A DNA stretch of 58,555 nucleotides from RGZA01 sp041917755 (GCA_041917755.1 JAYRWY010000015.1:1-58555); one strand, 5' to 3'; positions 18,361 to 27,221 are shown, numbered from the stretch's first letter. Numbers and translations are program-made. Notes: a model not told the origin generated them from the sequence alone.

Positions 18361-18638
18361 AGTTTATTTTATGAGAGCGCGAGCATGTTTCAAAGGTAAA
18401 TATCACAAGTTTTATAGCGGATTAGACCATCTTGTTCATTTCGAAGTTCAATTTGATTACTTTGTCACATGTGACGATTAATCATTTTTTGCTTGAATTT
18501 TACGATAGTTTGTTGCATTCTTACATCACGAGTTGATTAGTCAATTCGTTAATTTCCTGCTAGGCCAAGCAGAAATTAAAGTGAGTAACTAGTCCCACAT
18601 TAGTGTTGTTTTTCCCAACTCTATTAAGGAACCTCACC
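18361..18638. promoter_or_regulatory. Intergenic region between trpG and the 71-residue gene: palindrome and hairpin
   Basis: An AT-rich 278-base gap between divergent genes. It contains a perfect 12-base palindrome GTCACATGTGAC at 18464-18475 and a strong hairpin at 18549-18579 (12 base pairs with one bulged C, six-base loop AGGCCA). The palindrome could be a dimeric repressor or activator site serving either gene. The hairpin has no U-tract, so it is not a simple terminator; it would lie in the 5' leader of the plus-strand gene. Confidence 0.45.
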
Positions 18639-18854
18639 ATGGCAAAGATATATCGCGTAAGCGGTTTACAATCTTCCGGCAGAGCCAGTACGCTGGCAAG
18701 GGCAATCACAGCAATCGAACGTGGCTTACGCGTAAGAGTGGATGCAGAGCACGGCATTCTCGACGTTACGGGTAATGTAAGCGACTTTATGGTGGCTGAT
18801 GCCGTTAAGAAAGTTGGTTGTAAGTATCTCGGCCTGCAAGATCTTCCAGAATAA
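18639..18854 (+). CDS. Small HMA-like fold protein lacking CxxC
   Basis: 71 residues from the ATG at 18639, preceded by AAGGA; an upstream in-frame ATG at 18603 lacks a ribosome site. The pattern YRVSGLQSSGRASTLARAI, then RVRVDAEHGILDVTG and ADAVKKVGCKYLG, follows the beta-alpha-beta-beta-alpha-beta layout of heavy-metal-associated (HMA) domains, but the metal-binding GMxCxxC loop is replaced by GLQSSGR. A metal role is therefore doubtful. Sits on the plus strand inside the minus-strand trp cluster, 12 bases from the trpE stop. The fold assignment is by pattern only. Confidence 0.68.
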   Translation: MAKIYRVSGLQSSGRASTLARAITAIERGLRVRVDAEHGILDVTGNVSDFMVADAVKKVGCKYLGLQDLPE

Positions 18855-18866
18855 TCGACTAAATTC

Positions 18867-20369
18867 CTATTTAGCTTCCAATAATGCTTGTTCTGCAGCC
18901 TTAATCAATGCGCGGGCTTTGGCTTCGCATTCATTGTATTCATAGGCTGGGTCGCTATCGGCAACGACGCCGCCACCAGACTGAATATACATCGTGCCAT
19001 CCTTCACAATGGCAGTGCGCAAAGCAATGCAGGTATCCAGACTGCCATTTGCACCAAAGTATCCCACACATCCGCCATATGGCCCGCGGCGGGAAACTTC
19101 CAATTCATCGATAATCTGCATCGCGCGTACTTTTGGCGCACCAGAAACGGTTCCGGCAGGAAATCCGGCGAAGAGTGCATCCAACCCGTCATACTTATCA
19201 GAAATTGTGCCTTCAACATTCGACACAATATGCATCACATGGGAATAGAGCTCGATCTGGAATTGTTCGGTAACCTTTACACTGCCAATCTTTGAAACAC
19301 GGCCCACATCGTTGCGTCCTAAATCCAGCAACATTAAGTGCTCGGAACGCTCCTTGGGGTCTGCCAATAAATCTGCGCTTAAATCTGCATCCGTGCGGTT
19401 GCCTGCGCCGCGCGGCCTTGTGCCTGCGATGGGGCGAATGGTGACCTTGTTATCGCGCAAGCGCACCAGAATTTCTGGGCTGGAACCCACCAACTGGAAA
19501 TCGCCCAGATTTAAAAAGAATAAAAATGGTGATGGGTTGAGGCGGCGCAAGGAACGGTATAGTGCAAACGCAGGCAAATTAAACGGCACAGAAAAACGCT
19601 GCGATAGCACTACCTGAAATATATCACCGGCATGGATATATTCCTTGGCGCGCTTGACCATATTATAAAATGTTTCGCGCGGCGTGTTTGAAACGGGTTC
19701 TTTAATCACCGATTTATTCGGTGTGGGTGCTTCGCTTGGCAATGGGCCGGCCAATGCGGCTACGGCTTGTTGTAGACGTTGTTGTGCGGCTGCATAAGCA
19801 TCCTGTGCTGATAAAGTTTTATTCGGATAAACCGGCGTAATCAGTGTGATGCGGTTATCGATGCTATCGAATGCCGCAATCAGGGATGGCCGCATCAATA
19901 TCGCATCATCCAAATTCATATCATCGGGGTTGGTGTCCGGTATCGCCTCAATCTGGCGTATCATATCATAACCAAGATAACCGAATAATCCTGCGCTCAT
20001 GGGGATAGGCGGGAAACCCAGCGGCATATCAATGCGGCTCTCATTCATCAATGCTCGCACGGCATCTATGGGTTTGAGAGTTTGAATTTCAAACGTATCA
20101 ATATTTTTTAGTGCAGAACGATTAATAGTGCATTCGTCGCGCTTACATTTCCAGATGATATCCGGGTTGAGGCCGATAAACGAATAACGGTCTTTGCGCG
20201 TGCCGCTGACAACCGATTCAAGTAAAAAACTATAAGGCTTGCTGTTCGACAGTTTCAGATACGCCGAAATAGGCGTTTCCAAATCGCTGATTAAGCTGGT
20301 CCAGACAATCTGCGCCTTACCGTTCTGATAAAGGTGATTGAAAGGTTCGGCGTTGGGCTCTAACTGCAT
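18867..20369 (-). CDS. trpE: Anthranilate synthase component I TrpE
   Basis: Converts chorismate and ammonia to anthranilate. 500 residues from the ATG at 20369, eight bases after the ppiD stop; a TTG at 20402 would overlap ppiD. The N-terminal domain carries LLES and RYSFIG for tryptophan feedback binding. The C-terminal chorismate-binding domain shows FQVVLSQRF, IAGTRPRG, LGRNDVGRV and GTVSGAPKVRAM. The GxGGG-like SGGGVVADSDP near the end is typical. Downstream of a PpiD-like gene, an arrangement common in alphaproteobacteria. Confidence 0.96.
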   Translation of the reverse strand: MQLEPNAEPFNHLYQNGKAQIVWTSLISDLETPISAYLKLSNSKPYSFLLESVVSGTRKDRYSFIGLNPDIIWKCKRDECTINRSALKNIDTFEIQTLKPIDAVRALMNESRIDMPLGFPPIPMSAGLFGYLGYDMIRQIEAIPDTNPDDMNLDDAILMRPSLIAAFDSIDNRITLITPVYPNKTLSAQDAYAAAQQRLQQAVAALAGPLPSEAPTPNKSVIKEPVSNTPRETFYNMVKRAKEYIHAGDIFQVVLSQRFSVPFNLPAFALYRSLRRLNPSPFLFFLNLGDFQLVGSSPEILVRLRDNKVTIRPIAGTRPRGAGNRTDADLSADLLADPKERSEHLMLLDLGRNDVGRVSKIGSVKVTEQFQIELYSHVMHIVSNVEGTISDKYDGLDALFAGFPAGTVSGAPKVRAMQIIDELEVSRRGPYGGCVGYFGANGSLDTCIALRTAIVKDGTMYIQSGGGVVADSDPAYEYNECEAKARALIKAAEQALLEAK

Positions 20370-20376
20370 CGTGAAA

Positions 20377-22263
20377 TTACATCGCGCTATCGTTGGTGCC
20401 AATCAAACGGTCTAGGCCCGGCTTGTCAATTTCAACCGGATAGGCCTGGCGTAATGCAGCGGTATACGCATCCAAATGCGCCGCTACTGCCTCTTGTTCC
20501 AATTTAGGCGCCAGTGCTTTTTTGCGTTCTTCGATTTCGTCATTGCTGCCTGCAATGATATCCTTCACGCGGATGACAAGGCTGCCATCGGCTGTGGTCA
20601 CTACGGCCGTATCACCTTTTTTCATATCAAATAATGGTGCCATGGCTTCTCTGGCGATATCTTTTTGTGTCTTATTATCTACCATCAATGCCCCGGATGT
20701 TTTCTTCACCAGACCTTCACCAGTAATGGACGAAAGGGGTTTTCCTTCCTTCAACGACTTGGCAATGCTTTCCGCCAATTCAGTGGCCTTCTTGGCCTTT
20801 TCATGTTCAATCCAATCGTTTTTTACGCGCTCTTTTACAACATCAAAATCAAGCACATGGGCCGCCACAACCTTGTTGATGTGGACTAATGCGTAACCAC
20901 CGCTCTTGCTTTCCAATAGGGGGGAGGATTCACCTTCATTATACTGGAAGGCGGCTTTCAGCACTTCAGCCTTAAATGGAATTTCGATTTTGGCATTTTC
21001 GCCCGTCTTATCCAGATTTTCAAACTTGGCAACCGCAAGACCATGCGCACTGGCAATTTGATCAAGTGGCTTATTGGCTGCCAGCATGTCATCCACCTTA
21101 TTGGCAATTTGCACCATATGTTCAGCTGCTTGGTCTTTCTTCATTTGTTCGATTAGCTGGTCTTTGACCTCGGCAAAGCTTTGTGACTTACCTGGCATGG
21201 TTTTTTGTACCACAAACACATGCCATCCAAGGTTGGATTGGATGGGGCCAGTTAACTTGCCAACGGGTGCAGCAAACACGGCATCCGCAAGGGTAGGGGG
21301 CAAGTCATTACGTGAAACGGCATCCACGGCAACGGCATCTTCGCCCTTGCTCTTGGCAACGCTCTTCAAGCTGCTTGGGTTTGCGCCTTCGGCAATTTCC
21401 TTGGCCTTGGCTTCATCGCTAACCACAACTTGAAGCATGTCGCGTTTTTCCGGAATTTCAAATTCGGCTTTGCGCTCTTCAAATGCTTTTTGTGCATCCT
21501 CAACACTTACGTGAACATCCTTGCTTGCATCCTGCGGCGTCAGGGTCAGCACATCAAAGCTACGAGTTTCAACAGCCTTATAGTTTTCTTTGTCTTCTTC
21601 ATAATATTTCTTCAAAACGGCATCATCGGTTGGTGCAGCAACAGTAATGTTCTTGGGGCTAACCAACACGGTTTCGGCAATACGTTTTTGTGCATAAGCC
21701 GCCGCAATATCGTTCACTAATACGCTCGGTGTGGTGGTCGCCGCTGAAAGCGCACGTACAATGATGTTGCGTGCTGCAATCTGCTTTTGCGCATCAATAA
21801 ACATGGGCTCATTCATGCCTTGTGTGGCAAGCATTTGGTTGAATAATTGCTTGTTGAATGTGCCATCGGGGTTGCGCAATTGCGGGGTTGCTTCCAATGA
21901 CTTGATAATTTCGGTTTTTGGAATGTTATAACCCAAACGATTGGTTTCAAGGTTCACAGTCGTCAACGCCACCAGCTTATCAATGCTGCGGCCGAGGAAA
22001 CCCATCTCTTTGGCTTTCTGGTTATTAAAGTCCGGACCAAGCAGGCCGCGCATTTGTGCAACTTCGTTTTCAAACTCGCGCTTTAATACGCTGGCACTTA
22101 ATTTGGCATCGCCAACTTTAACAACCCAGTCTTTGCCAAATCCGTTACGGAAAATATCGCCAATACCCCAAATACCAAAGCTGAATACCAAAAGGATAAG
22201 CATGGCAGATGATACGAAAGACTTGGATTTATCGCGGAGCTGTTGCAGCATTGGGAAGTTCAC
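20377..22263 (-). CDS. ppiD: PpiD/SurA-type peptidyl-prolyl isomerase, inner-membrane anchored
   Basis: Periplasmic folding helper with one N-terminal membrane anchor (about 17-34), a SurA_N-like chaperone domain and a parvulin-type rotamase domain (about 235-345, with LPPTLADAVFAAPVGKLTGP and GWHVFVVQ). A second, less conserved rotamase-like part lies before the C terminus. 628 residues agrees with PpiD. It would assist outer-membrane and secreted proteins near the Sec translocon. First gene of the ppiD-trpE pair, divergent from tpiA. Confidence 0.88.
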   Translation of the reverse strand: MNFPMLQQLRDKSKSFVSSAMLILLVFSFGIWGIGDIFRNGFGKDWVVKVGDAKLSASVLKREFENEVAQMRGLLGPDFNNQKAKEMGFLGRSIDKLVALTTVNLETNRLGYNIPKTEIIKSLEATPQLRNPDGTFNKQLFNQMLATQGMNEPMFIDAQKQIAARNIIVRALSAATTTPSVLVNDIAAAYAQKRIAETVLVSPKNITVAAPTDDAVLKKYYEEDKENYKAVETRSFDVLTLTPQDASKDVHVSVEDAQKAFEERKAEFEIPEKRDMLQVVVSDEAKAKEIAEGANPSSLKSVAKSKGEDAVAVDAVSRNDLPPTLADAVFAAPVGKLTGPIQSNLGWHVFVVQKTMPGKSQSFAEVKDQLIEQMKKDQAAEHMVQIANKVDDMLAANKPLDQIASAHGLAVAKFENLDKTGENAKIEIPFKAEVLKAAFQYNEGESSPLLESKSGGYALVHINKVVAAHVLDFDVVKERVKNDWIEHEKAKKATELAESIAKSLKEGKPLSSITGEGLVKKTSGALMVDNKTQKDIAREAMAPLFDMKKGDTAVVTTADGSLVIRVKDIIAGSNDEIEERKKALAPKLEQEAVAAHLDAYTAALRQAYPVEIDKPGLDRLIGTNDSAM

Positions 22264-22387
22264 TCTAAGGTGGTTGGCAGGGTGGAATTTTTAAAGACCG
22301 GACTATAAAGTCCTTTAACGTCAAGAGCAATCCCACCTAGAATAGGCCGCCTGAATACTATCCGGCAAAGCAATACCAGGGAAAGCC

Positions 22388-23128
22388 ATGAATAAACGTA
22401 AGCTAGTTGCAGGTAATTGGAAAATGAATGGCCGCAGGGCCAGTGCCGATACCCTTGTCCGTGGCGTACGTCAGGCTTTGGCGGCAAAGCCCCAGGAGGT
22501 TGATGTGGTATTTTGCCCGCCATTCCAATTGCTAGCTGATGTGGGAGATGCGATTTCAGGTACAGCCTTAAAACTTGGCGCGCAAGACTGCAGCGCCTCA
22601 TCGGATGGCGCTTATACAGGGGATATCTCCGCGCCAATGCTACGCGATATGGCATGCGATTATGTTATTGTTGGCCACTCGGAACGCCGCGAATATCACA
22701 AGGAAACCAACGAACAGGTTGCTGCAAAAATGGCCGCTGCTCATAAGGCCGGCTTGAATGTGATTGTCTGTGTGGGCGAAAAAGATGCCAAAATGGATGC
22801 CGCCGCACGTGCAGCCATTGTAAAAGAACAAATTGCCAAATCAATTTCTGACAGTGCCGATGCTCATAACACTATCATCGCCTATGAACCTGTATGGGCA
22901 ATCGGCACCGGTCTTACCCCCACCAGCGACGATATTGTGAAAATGCACCGCCTAATTGCGGACGTATTGCCAACCAAGGTCAAAGGCGCGCGGATTCTCT
23001 ATGGCGGCTCGGTAAAGGCCGATAATGCAGGGGTAATCCTCAAATTAGCCGAGGTGGATGGGGCCCTGGTAGGCGGCGCCAGCCTTAATAAGGACGATTT
23101 TATTACGATTATTACTGCAGCGGCTTAG
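22388..23128 (+). CDS. tpiA: Triose-phosphate isomerase TpiA
   Basis: Interconverts dihydroxyacetone phosphate and glyceraldehyde 3-phosphate. 246 residues: AGNWKMNG with the catalytic Lys at 12, VGHSERR with the catalytic His, AYEPVWAIGTG with the general-base Glu and loop 6, and YGGSVK for phosphate binding. AGGGAAA precedes the ATG. Followed by secG and pyrG, the common alphaproteobacterial order. Confidence 0.97.
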   Translation: MNKRKLVAGNWKMNGRRASADTLVRGVRQALAAKPQEVDVVFCPPFQLLADVGDAISGTALKLGAQDCSASSDGAYTGDISAPMLRDMACDYVIVGHSERREYHKETNEQVAAKMAAAHKAGLNVIVCVGEKDAKMDAAARAAIVKEQIAKSISDSADAHNTIIAYEPVWAIGTGLTPTSDDIVKMHRLIADVLPTKVKGARILYGGSVKADNAGVILKLAEVDGALVGGASLNKDDFITIITAAA

Positions 23129-23203
23129 CTTAAAGATTGTACTAGAAAATCACTGGCTAAACGGCTATCTATTCGTCCCGTCTTACATTGAAGGAAGCAA
23201 ATC

Positions 23204-23593
23204 ATGACAGCCACTCTGCTGGTCATCCATGTTCTATTGGCGATTGCATTGATCGCCGTCATTCTTGTTCAACGCACCTCCGCAGATGGTGGCGGATTAA
23301 TGGGCGGCGGCGGTGGCTCAAATATGGGCGGCATGCTGTCCGTTCGTGGCACAGCCAACTTGCTAACCCGTCTTACCGGCATTATTGCCGCGGCCTTTAT
23401 TGGTACCAGCATTTTGCTGACCATTCTGGCTGGCTCGCATAACCGCTCACATTCAATTACTGACCAGATTAAACCAGCCGCAGCTGCGCCAACAGCGCCA
23501 GATCAAAAAGCGCCAGACGCACAGCCCGCCGCTGGAAAAACTGATAAGCCGACACCTATGCAGTCAACACCTGCCGTTCCGGTTTCTCAGTAA
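23204..23593 (+). CDS. secG: Preprotein translocase subunit SecG
   Basis: Small integral subunit of the SecYEG channel. 129 residues with two membrane helices (about 2-21 and 52-74), the family motif VILVQRTSADGGGLMGGGG between them, and an Ala/Pro-rich C-terminal tail common in alphaproteobacteria. Start 23204 has GAAGGA at good spacing; the frame at 23188 is a shadow. Confidence 0.93.
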   Translation: MTATLLVIHVLLAIALIAVILVQRTSADGGGLMGGGGGSNMGGMLSVRGTANLLTRLTGIIAAAFIGTSILLTILAGSHNRSHSITDQIKPAAAAPTAPDQKAPDAQPAAGKTDKPTPMQSTPAVPVSQ

Positions 23594-23649
23594 TTATATT
23601 GTTAGGAGAGTCCTTTGGATAATGCCCACACCTTTTTGGTAGGTGACCA

Positions 23650-25278
23650 ATGACACGTTTTATTTTTGTCACTGGCGGTGTGGTCTCGTCTCTTGGAAAA
23701 GGCATCGCTTCAGCATCCCTTGCAGCATTATTACAGGCGCGTGGCTATAAGGTTCGTTGCCGCAAACTGGACCCTTACTTGAATGTTGACCCGGGTACCA
23801 TGTCGCCTATCCAGCATGGCGAAGTCTTCGTGACCGATGATGGTGCGGAAACCGACCTTGATTTAGGCCATTATGAGCGTTTTACCGGCGTTTCTGCCAA
23901 GAAAACTGATAACGTTACCACGGGTCGTATTTATTCCGATGTGATTGCAAGGGAACGCCGCGGCGATTATCTGGGCGGCACCGTTCAGGTAATTCCCCAC
24001 GTGACTGACGCCATCAAAAATTTCCTGCGCAGCGATATCACTGATGAAGATTTTATCCTGTGCGAAATTGGCGGCACGGTGGGCGATATCGAAGGCTTAC
24101 CTTTTCTCGAAGCCATCCGTCAGTTCAGAAACGAAGTTGGTGCAGACCGCGCGATGTTCATTCATCTCACGCTGTTGCCTTATATCCCAACATCGGGCGA
24201 ATTAAAAACCAAACCCACCCAGCATTCGGTAAAAGAATTACTCAGCGTTGGTATCCAGCCAGATGTACTGGTCTGTCGTGCTGACCGTGATATCCCTGAA
24301 TCCGAACGCCGCAAGATTGCATTGTTCTGCAACGTACCAGAAAGCAACGTGATTGCCGCGCTGGATGTTGATACCATTTATCAGGTCCCCATCAGTTATT
24401 ATGACCAGAAGTTTGATTTGGTTGTTCTCAACCATTTCAAGATGACCCCAAAGCGCGAACCGGATTTACAAAAATGGCGCGATATCGTGAACCGCATCCG
24501 CCATCCGGAAAGCACTATCAAAATCGCGATTGTTGGCAAATACACCACCATGCTCGACAGCTATAAATCATTGTCCGAAGCGCTTATTCACGGTGGCATC
24601 GCCAATAACGTAAAGGTGAAACTAGAATGGATGGACAGCGAAATCTTCGAAAGCGAAGATGCTGTGCATCATCTTGAAGGCGTCAGCGCTATTCTTGTTC
24701 CAGGCGGTTTTGGTGAACGCGGCGCGCAAGGTAAGATCCGCGCCGCCCAATTCGCACGCGAACATAAAGTTCCATATCTAGGTATCTGCTTTGGGATGCA
24801 AATGGCGGTGGTCGAAGTTGCCCGTCACCTTGCCAATGTGCCCAATGCAAATTCCACCGAATTTGCCCCGCAGGAAAACCCTGTCGTCGGTATCATGACC
24901 GAATGGGTAAAAGCAGGGCAGGTTGAAACCCGCAAGGCAGACGGTGATAAGGGTGGCACCATGCGTCTTGGTACTTATCCATGTAAATTGACCAAGGGTA
25001 GTAAAATTGCCGCCATCTATGGCCAGCAAGAAATTCAGGAACGCCACCGCCACCGCTATGAAGTCAATATTGGCTATAAAGACCAACTCGAAAAAGCGGG
25101 GCTGCTATTCTCCGGTATGTCACCCGACAATAAGCTTCCGGAAATCGTGGAGCTGCAAGGCCACCCATGGTTCATTGGGGTACAATTCCACCCTGAATTA
25201 AAATCCAAACCCTTTGCGCCGCATCCACTATTTACTGCGTTTGTGACTGCAGCGATTGAACGCAGTCGCTTGGTGTAA
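23650..25278 (+). CDS. pyrG: CTP synthase PyrG
   Basis: Glutamine-dependent amination of UTP to CTP. 542 residues: N-terminal synthase domain beginning TRFIFVTGGVVSSLGKGI with the P-loop, LDPYLNVDPGTMSP and the Mg site CEIGGTVGDIEG; C-terminal class I glutaminase with nucleophile Cys in LGICFGMQ and the pair in GVQFHPE. Last gene of tpiA-secG-pyrG. No terminator is visible before the next gene, 40 bases on. Confidence 0.98.
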   Translation: MTRFIFVTGGVVSSLGKGIASASLAALLQARGYKVRCRKLDPYLNVDPGTMSPIQHGEVFVTDDGAETDLDLGHYERFTGVSAKKTDNVTTGRIYSDVIARERRGDYLGGTVQVIPHVTDAIKNFLRSDITDEDFILCEIGGTVGDIEGLPFLEAIRQFRNEVGADRAMFIHLTLLPYIPTSGELKTKPTQHSVKELLSVGIQPDVLVCRADRDIPESERRKIALFCNVPESNVIAALDVDTIYQVPISYYDQKFDLVVLNHFKMTPKREPDLQKWRDIVNRIRHPESTIKIAIVGKYTTMLDSYKSLSEALIHGGIANNVKVKLEWMDSEIFESEDAVHHLEGVSAILVPGGFGERGAQGKIRAAQFAREHKVPYLGICFGMQMAVVEVARHLANVPNANSTEFAPQENPVVGIMTEWVKAGQVETRKADGDKGGTMRLGTYPCKLTKGSKIAAIYGQQEIQERHRHRYEVNIGYKDQLEKAGLLFSGMSPDNKLPEIVELQGHPWFIGVQFHPELKSKPFAPHPLFTAFVTAAIERSRLV

Positions 25279-25283
25279 GTTAA

Positions 25284-25318
25284 TTGATTTTAAGGGTATA
25301 AATAGTTACTATACCCCC
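25284..25318 (+). promoter_or_regulatory. Candidate promoter with operator-like inverted repeat before the metal module
   Basis: TTGATT (25284-25289), 17-base spacer, TACTAT (25307-25312). An inverted repeat GGGTATA (25294-25300) / TATACCC (25310-25316) with a nine-base gap covers the spacer and the -10. Transcription would start about at the ATG at 25319, and no Shine-Dalgarno is present, so the first message may be leaderless. This geometry suits a repressor such as CsoR/ArsR types; the 17-base spacer does not suit MerR-type control. The regulator is not encoded here. Confidence 0.45.
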
Positions 25319-25717
25319 ATGCGTTTCTTTAAAACGATCTTATGTGCACTGTTTTTGATTGCAGCGAGCATCGCTCCCGCGGCAGCACTACCCAATTGCG
25401 ATAAAATGACCAAACCGGCATCGGCGTCTATGGCCGATGTGTCGCATTGTGGTGCAAAAGCGGAAACCCAAAACGCCCAATCTTCCAATGACCAAAATGA
25501 AATGAATTCACCACAACACAAAGACAAATGTTGCTGTGACGGTGATATGGGTGGCGCTTGCAAAATGAATTGCAAGGTCGTCTCTGGCCCAATGGCATTA
25601 GTTGATGCACTGACACATAGTCATCTTTTTGTGAACAGCTTTTCTGGCACACTTTCAACCAATCACGCTGCATTCGTTTTTGAAATTATCACGCCACCCC
25701 CCAGATCCTGCGCCTAA
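25319..25717 (+). CDS. Secreted Cys-rich protein of the metal module
   Basis: 132 residues from the ATG at 25319 (an extension to 25256 runs back into pyrG). A signal peptide ends near AAA/LP (about 24). The mature part contains CGAK and a cluster CCCDGDMGGACKMNC with His and Met nearby, plausible for soft-metal binding such as copper or mercury. No known domain recognised. First gene of a four-gene run including MerP- and MerT-like proteins, behind an operator-like repeat. Confidence 0.7.
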   Translation: MRFFKTILCALFLIAASIAPAAALPNCDKMTKPASASMADVSHCGAKAETQNAQSSNDQNEMNSPQHKDKCCCDGDMGGACKMNCKVVSGPMALVDALTHSHLFVNSFSGTLSTNHAAFVFEIITPPPRSCA

Positions 25718-25753
25718 ACGCTATATTTCCGTTTAGTTTTTGCAGGAGTTTAA

Positions 25754-26392
25754 ATGAATAATCTTATATGGGCTTTAGCCCTTTGGTTGTGTTCCACATC
25801 AATGGTGTGGGCAAAACCGGTTTCATATGCTGGCGGATGGTCTGCCATGCAAATGAATGATGCTGACACGCATAGTGTTGGAGTTAGTTACTCACCGACA
25901 TCAGAATATTCAGTTGGGTATCTTGGCGAATATCGCCGCGATACAGATTGGATGTTTCAAGGTGCACAACTTAATCTGCTTCTCAAGCGGATTAACATGC
26001 CCAAATCCCAGGCCAATTTTTATATCAAGTCTGGAATTGGTGCAGCGTTGGCTGATCCGTTTGGCCGTGCTGAATCATCAACGGCTGCGGCGTTTGGCGG
26101 ATTGCTGGCAGACTGGGAAGATCGGCGGTTCTTTGTCTCCTATGAAAACATGGGTATGGCAGCAGGGCATATCGACCGGTTTTTTGAACAAAAAGCCCGC
26201 GTCGGCATTGCTCCTTACGAGGGCGATTACGGCGATGTCCATACATGGCTGATGCTGGAGACAAAACATGAAGTCGCCAGCGATAAAATTACGGTAACGC
26301 CGCTGTTACGTTTTTTCTATCGCGATGTTTTGGCTGAAATCGGCATGAACAACGAAGAAAAACTATTCACTCATCTTATGATCAACTTTTAA
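25754..26392 (+). CDS. Putative outer-membrane or periplasmic protein of the metal module
   Basis: 212 residues with a clear GCAGGAG ribosome site. A signal peptide (cleavage about WA/KP at 20-21) is followed by sequence rich in alternating aromatic and small residues (VGYLGEYRRD, AFGGLLADWEDRRFFVSYE) and a terminal Phe preceded by a strand-like THLMINF, features of small outer-membrane beta-barrels. Family not recognised. Stop lies just before the MerP-like gene, so it is co-transcribed. Confidence 0.68.
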   Translation: MNNLIWALALWLCSTSMVWAKPVSYAGGWSAMQMNDADTHSVGVSYSPTSEYSVGYLGEYRRDTDWMFQGAQLNLLLKRINMPKSQANFYIKSGIGAALADPFGRAESSTAAAFGGLLADWEDRRFFVSYENMGMAAGHIDRFFEQKARVGIAPYEGDYGDVHTWLMLETKHEVASDKITVTPLLRFFYRDVLAEIGMNNEEKLFTHLMINF

Positions 26393-26403
26393 TGGAGAAC
26401 CTT

Positions 26404-26721
26404 ATGAAACATATTCAACAAGCTGCACTAATTGTAACAGTTGCAATGATTGGCTTTGCTGTACCAGCCAATGCGGCACCTGCTTCGGCATGTGCCAATG
26501 CCGTCAATATCAAGGTAAATGGACTGGTGTGTGATTTCTGTGCCCGTTCGGTTGAAAAACTTTTTGGCGCACGCGAAGAGGTAGCTGGCATCAAAGTAAA
26601 TCTCGATGCAGGTCAGATTGATATTGATATGAAATCAGGAAAAACGATTGATGATCAAACCTTGAATAAGCTCATCAAGGATTCAGGTTTTGATATCACG
26701 AATATCAAGCGGGGATGTTAA
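26404..26721 (+). CDS. MerP-like periplasmic HMA-domain protein
   Basis: 105 residues from the ATG at 26404, preceded by GGAG. Signal peptide ending ANA/AP (about 24), then one heavy-metal-associated domain with the metal-binding pair Cys43 and Cys46 in GLVCDFCARSV, a KVNLDAGQIDIDM strand pair and a KDSGFDITNI end. This is the layout of MerP, the periplasmic mercury scavenger, though copper binding is equally possible. The stop overlaps the next start (TAATG), so it is coupled to a MerT-like permease. Confidence 0.82.
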   Translation: MKHIQQAALIVTVAMIGFAVPANAAPASACANAVNIKVNGLVCDFCARSVEKLFGAREEVAGIKVNLDAGQIDIDMKSGKTIDDQTLNKLIKDSGFDITNIKRGC

Positions 26722-27110
26722 TGACTGATTTATCCGTACATAAAAAAGTTGCCGCCGCTTCCACGGTGGCACTGTTTACAACCTTTGGAACTCTGGTCTG
26801 CTGTGCTTTACCTGCGCTATTTGTTGCGCTGGGGGCGGGTGCGGCACTGGCTGGCCTGGTTTCCACCGTACCTTGGCTTGTGGAATTGTCGCGTCACAAA
26901 TTATGGGTGTTTGGCGGCGCGGCTGCATTGTTGCTCCTCGCCGGTGTCATGTTGTGGCGGGCGCGGTATTTGCCTTGTCCAACCGATGCAGAGCAGGCCA
27001 AGGCATGTACCAGACTAAGAAAGTTAAGCGGATGGATATATGTAATCGCAGTATTCATCTATTTAACCGGCTTTTTCTTTGCATTTATTGCCCCAAACCT
27101 GCTTGTTTGA
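26721..27110 (+). CDS. MerT-like metal transporter
   Basis: 129 residues with three membrane helices (about 14-33, 38-52 plus 60-78, and 103-125). The vicinal Cys27-Cys28 pair in TLVCCALPAL matches the first-helix CC of MerT/MerC-type mercury uptake proteins, and a second Cys pair (CPTDAEQAKAC) lies in the cytoplasmic loop. The ATG at 26721 overlaps the MerP-like stop; an ATG six bases earlier is also possible. No merA, merB or merR is nearby, so detoxification by reduction is not supported and import of another metal should be considered. Confidence 0.72.
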   Translation: MTDLSVHKKVAAASTVALFTTFGTLVCCALPALFVALGAGAALAGLVSTVPWLVELSRHKLWVFGGAAALLLLAGVMLWRARYLPCPTDAEQAKACTRLRKLSGWIYVIAVFIYLTGFFFAFIAPNLLV

Positions 27111-27131
27111 ATGAAAGTAAAATAAGCATCA

Positions 27132-27171
27132 CATCGAACGAGGCTATTTGATTTAATGGCCTCGCTCGATG
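27132..27171 (+). repeat. Inverted repeat after the metal module
   Basis: Arms at 27132-27144 and 27159-27171 pair over 13 positions with one mismatch, loop of 14 bases. It lies just after the MerT-like stop. No U-tract follows, so it may be a transcript-stabilising hairpin or a factor-dependent end rather than an intrinsic terminator. Confidence 0.5.
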
Positions 27172-27221
27172 GCTGGTGGCTCAGTTTCAAAAGAAATCTT
27201 ATTTTTTCTAAGTAGTTTTTT

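Noticed and set aside
18361..18638. Possible trp leader peptide or attenuator before trpG
   Set aside because: I found no short frame with clustered Trp codons followed by a terminator on the minus strand.
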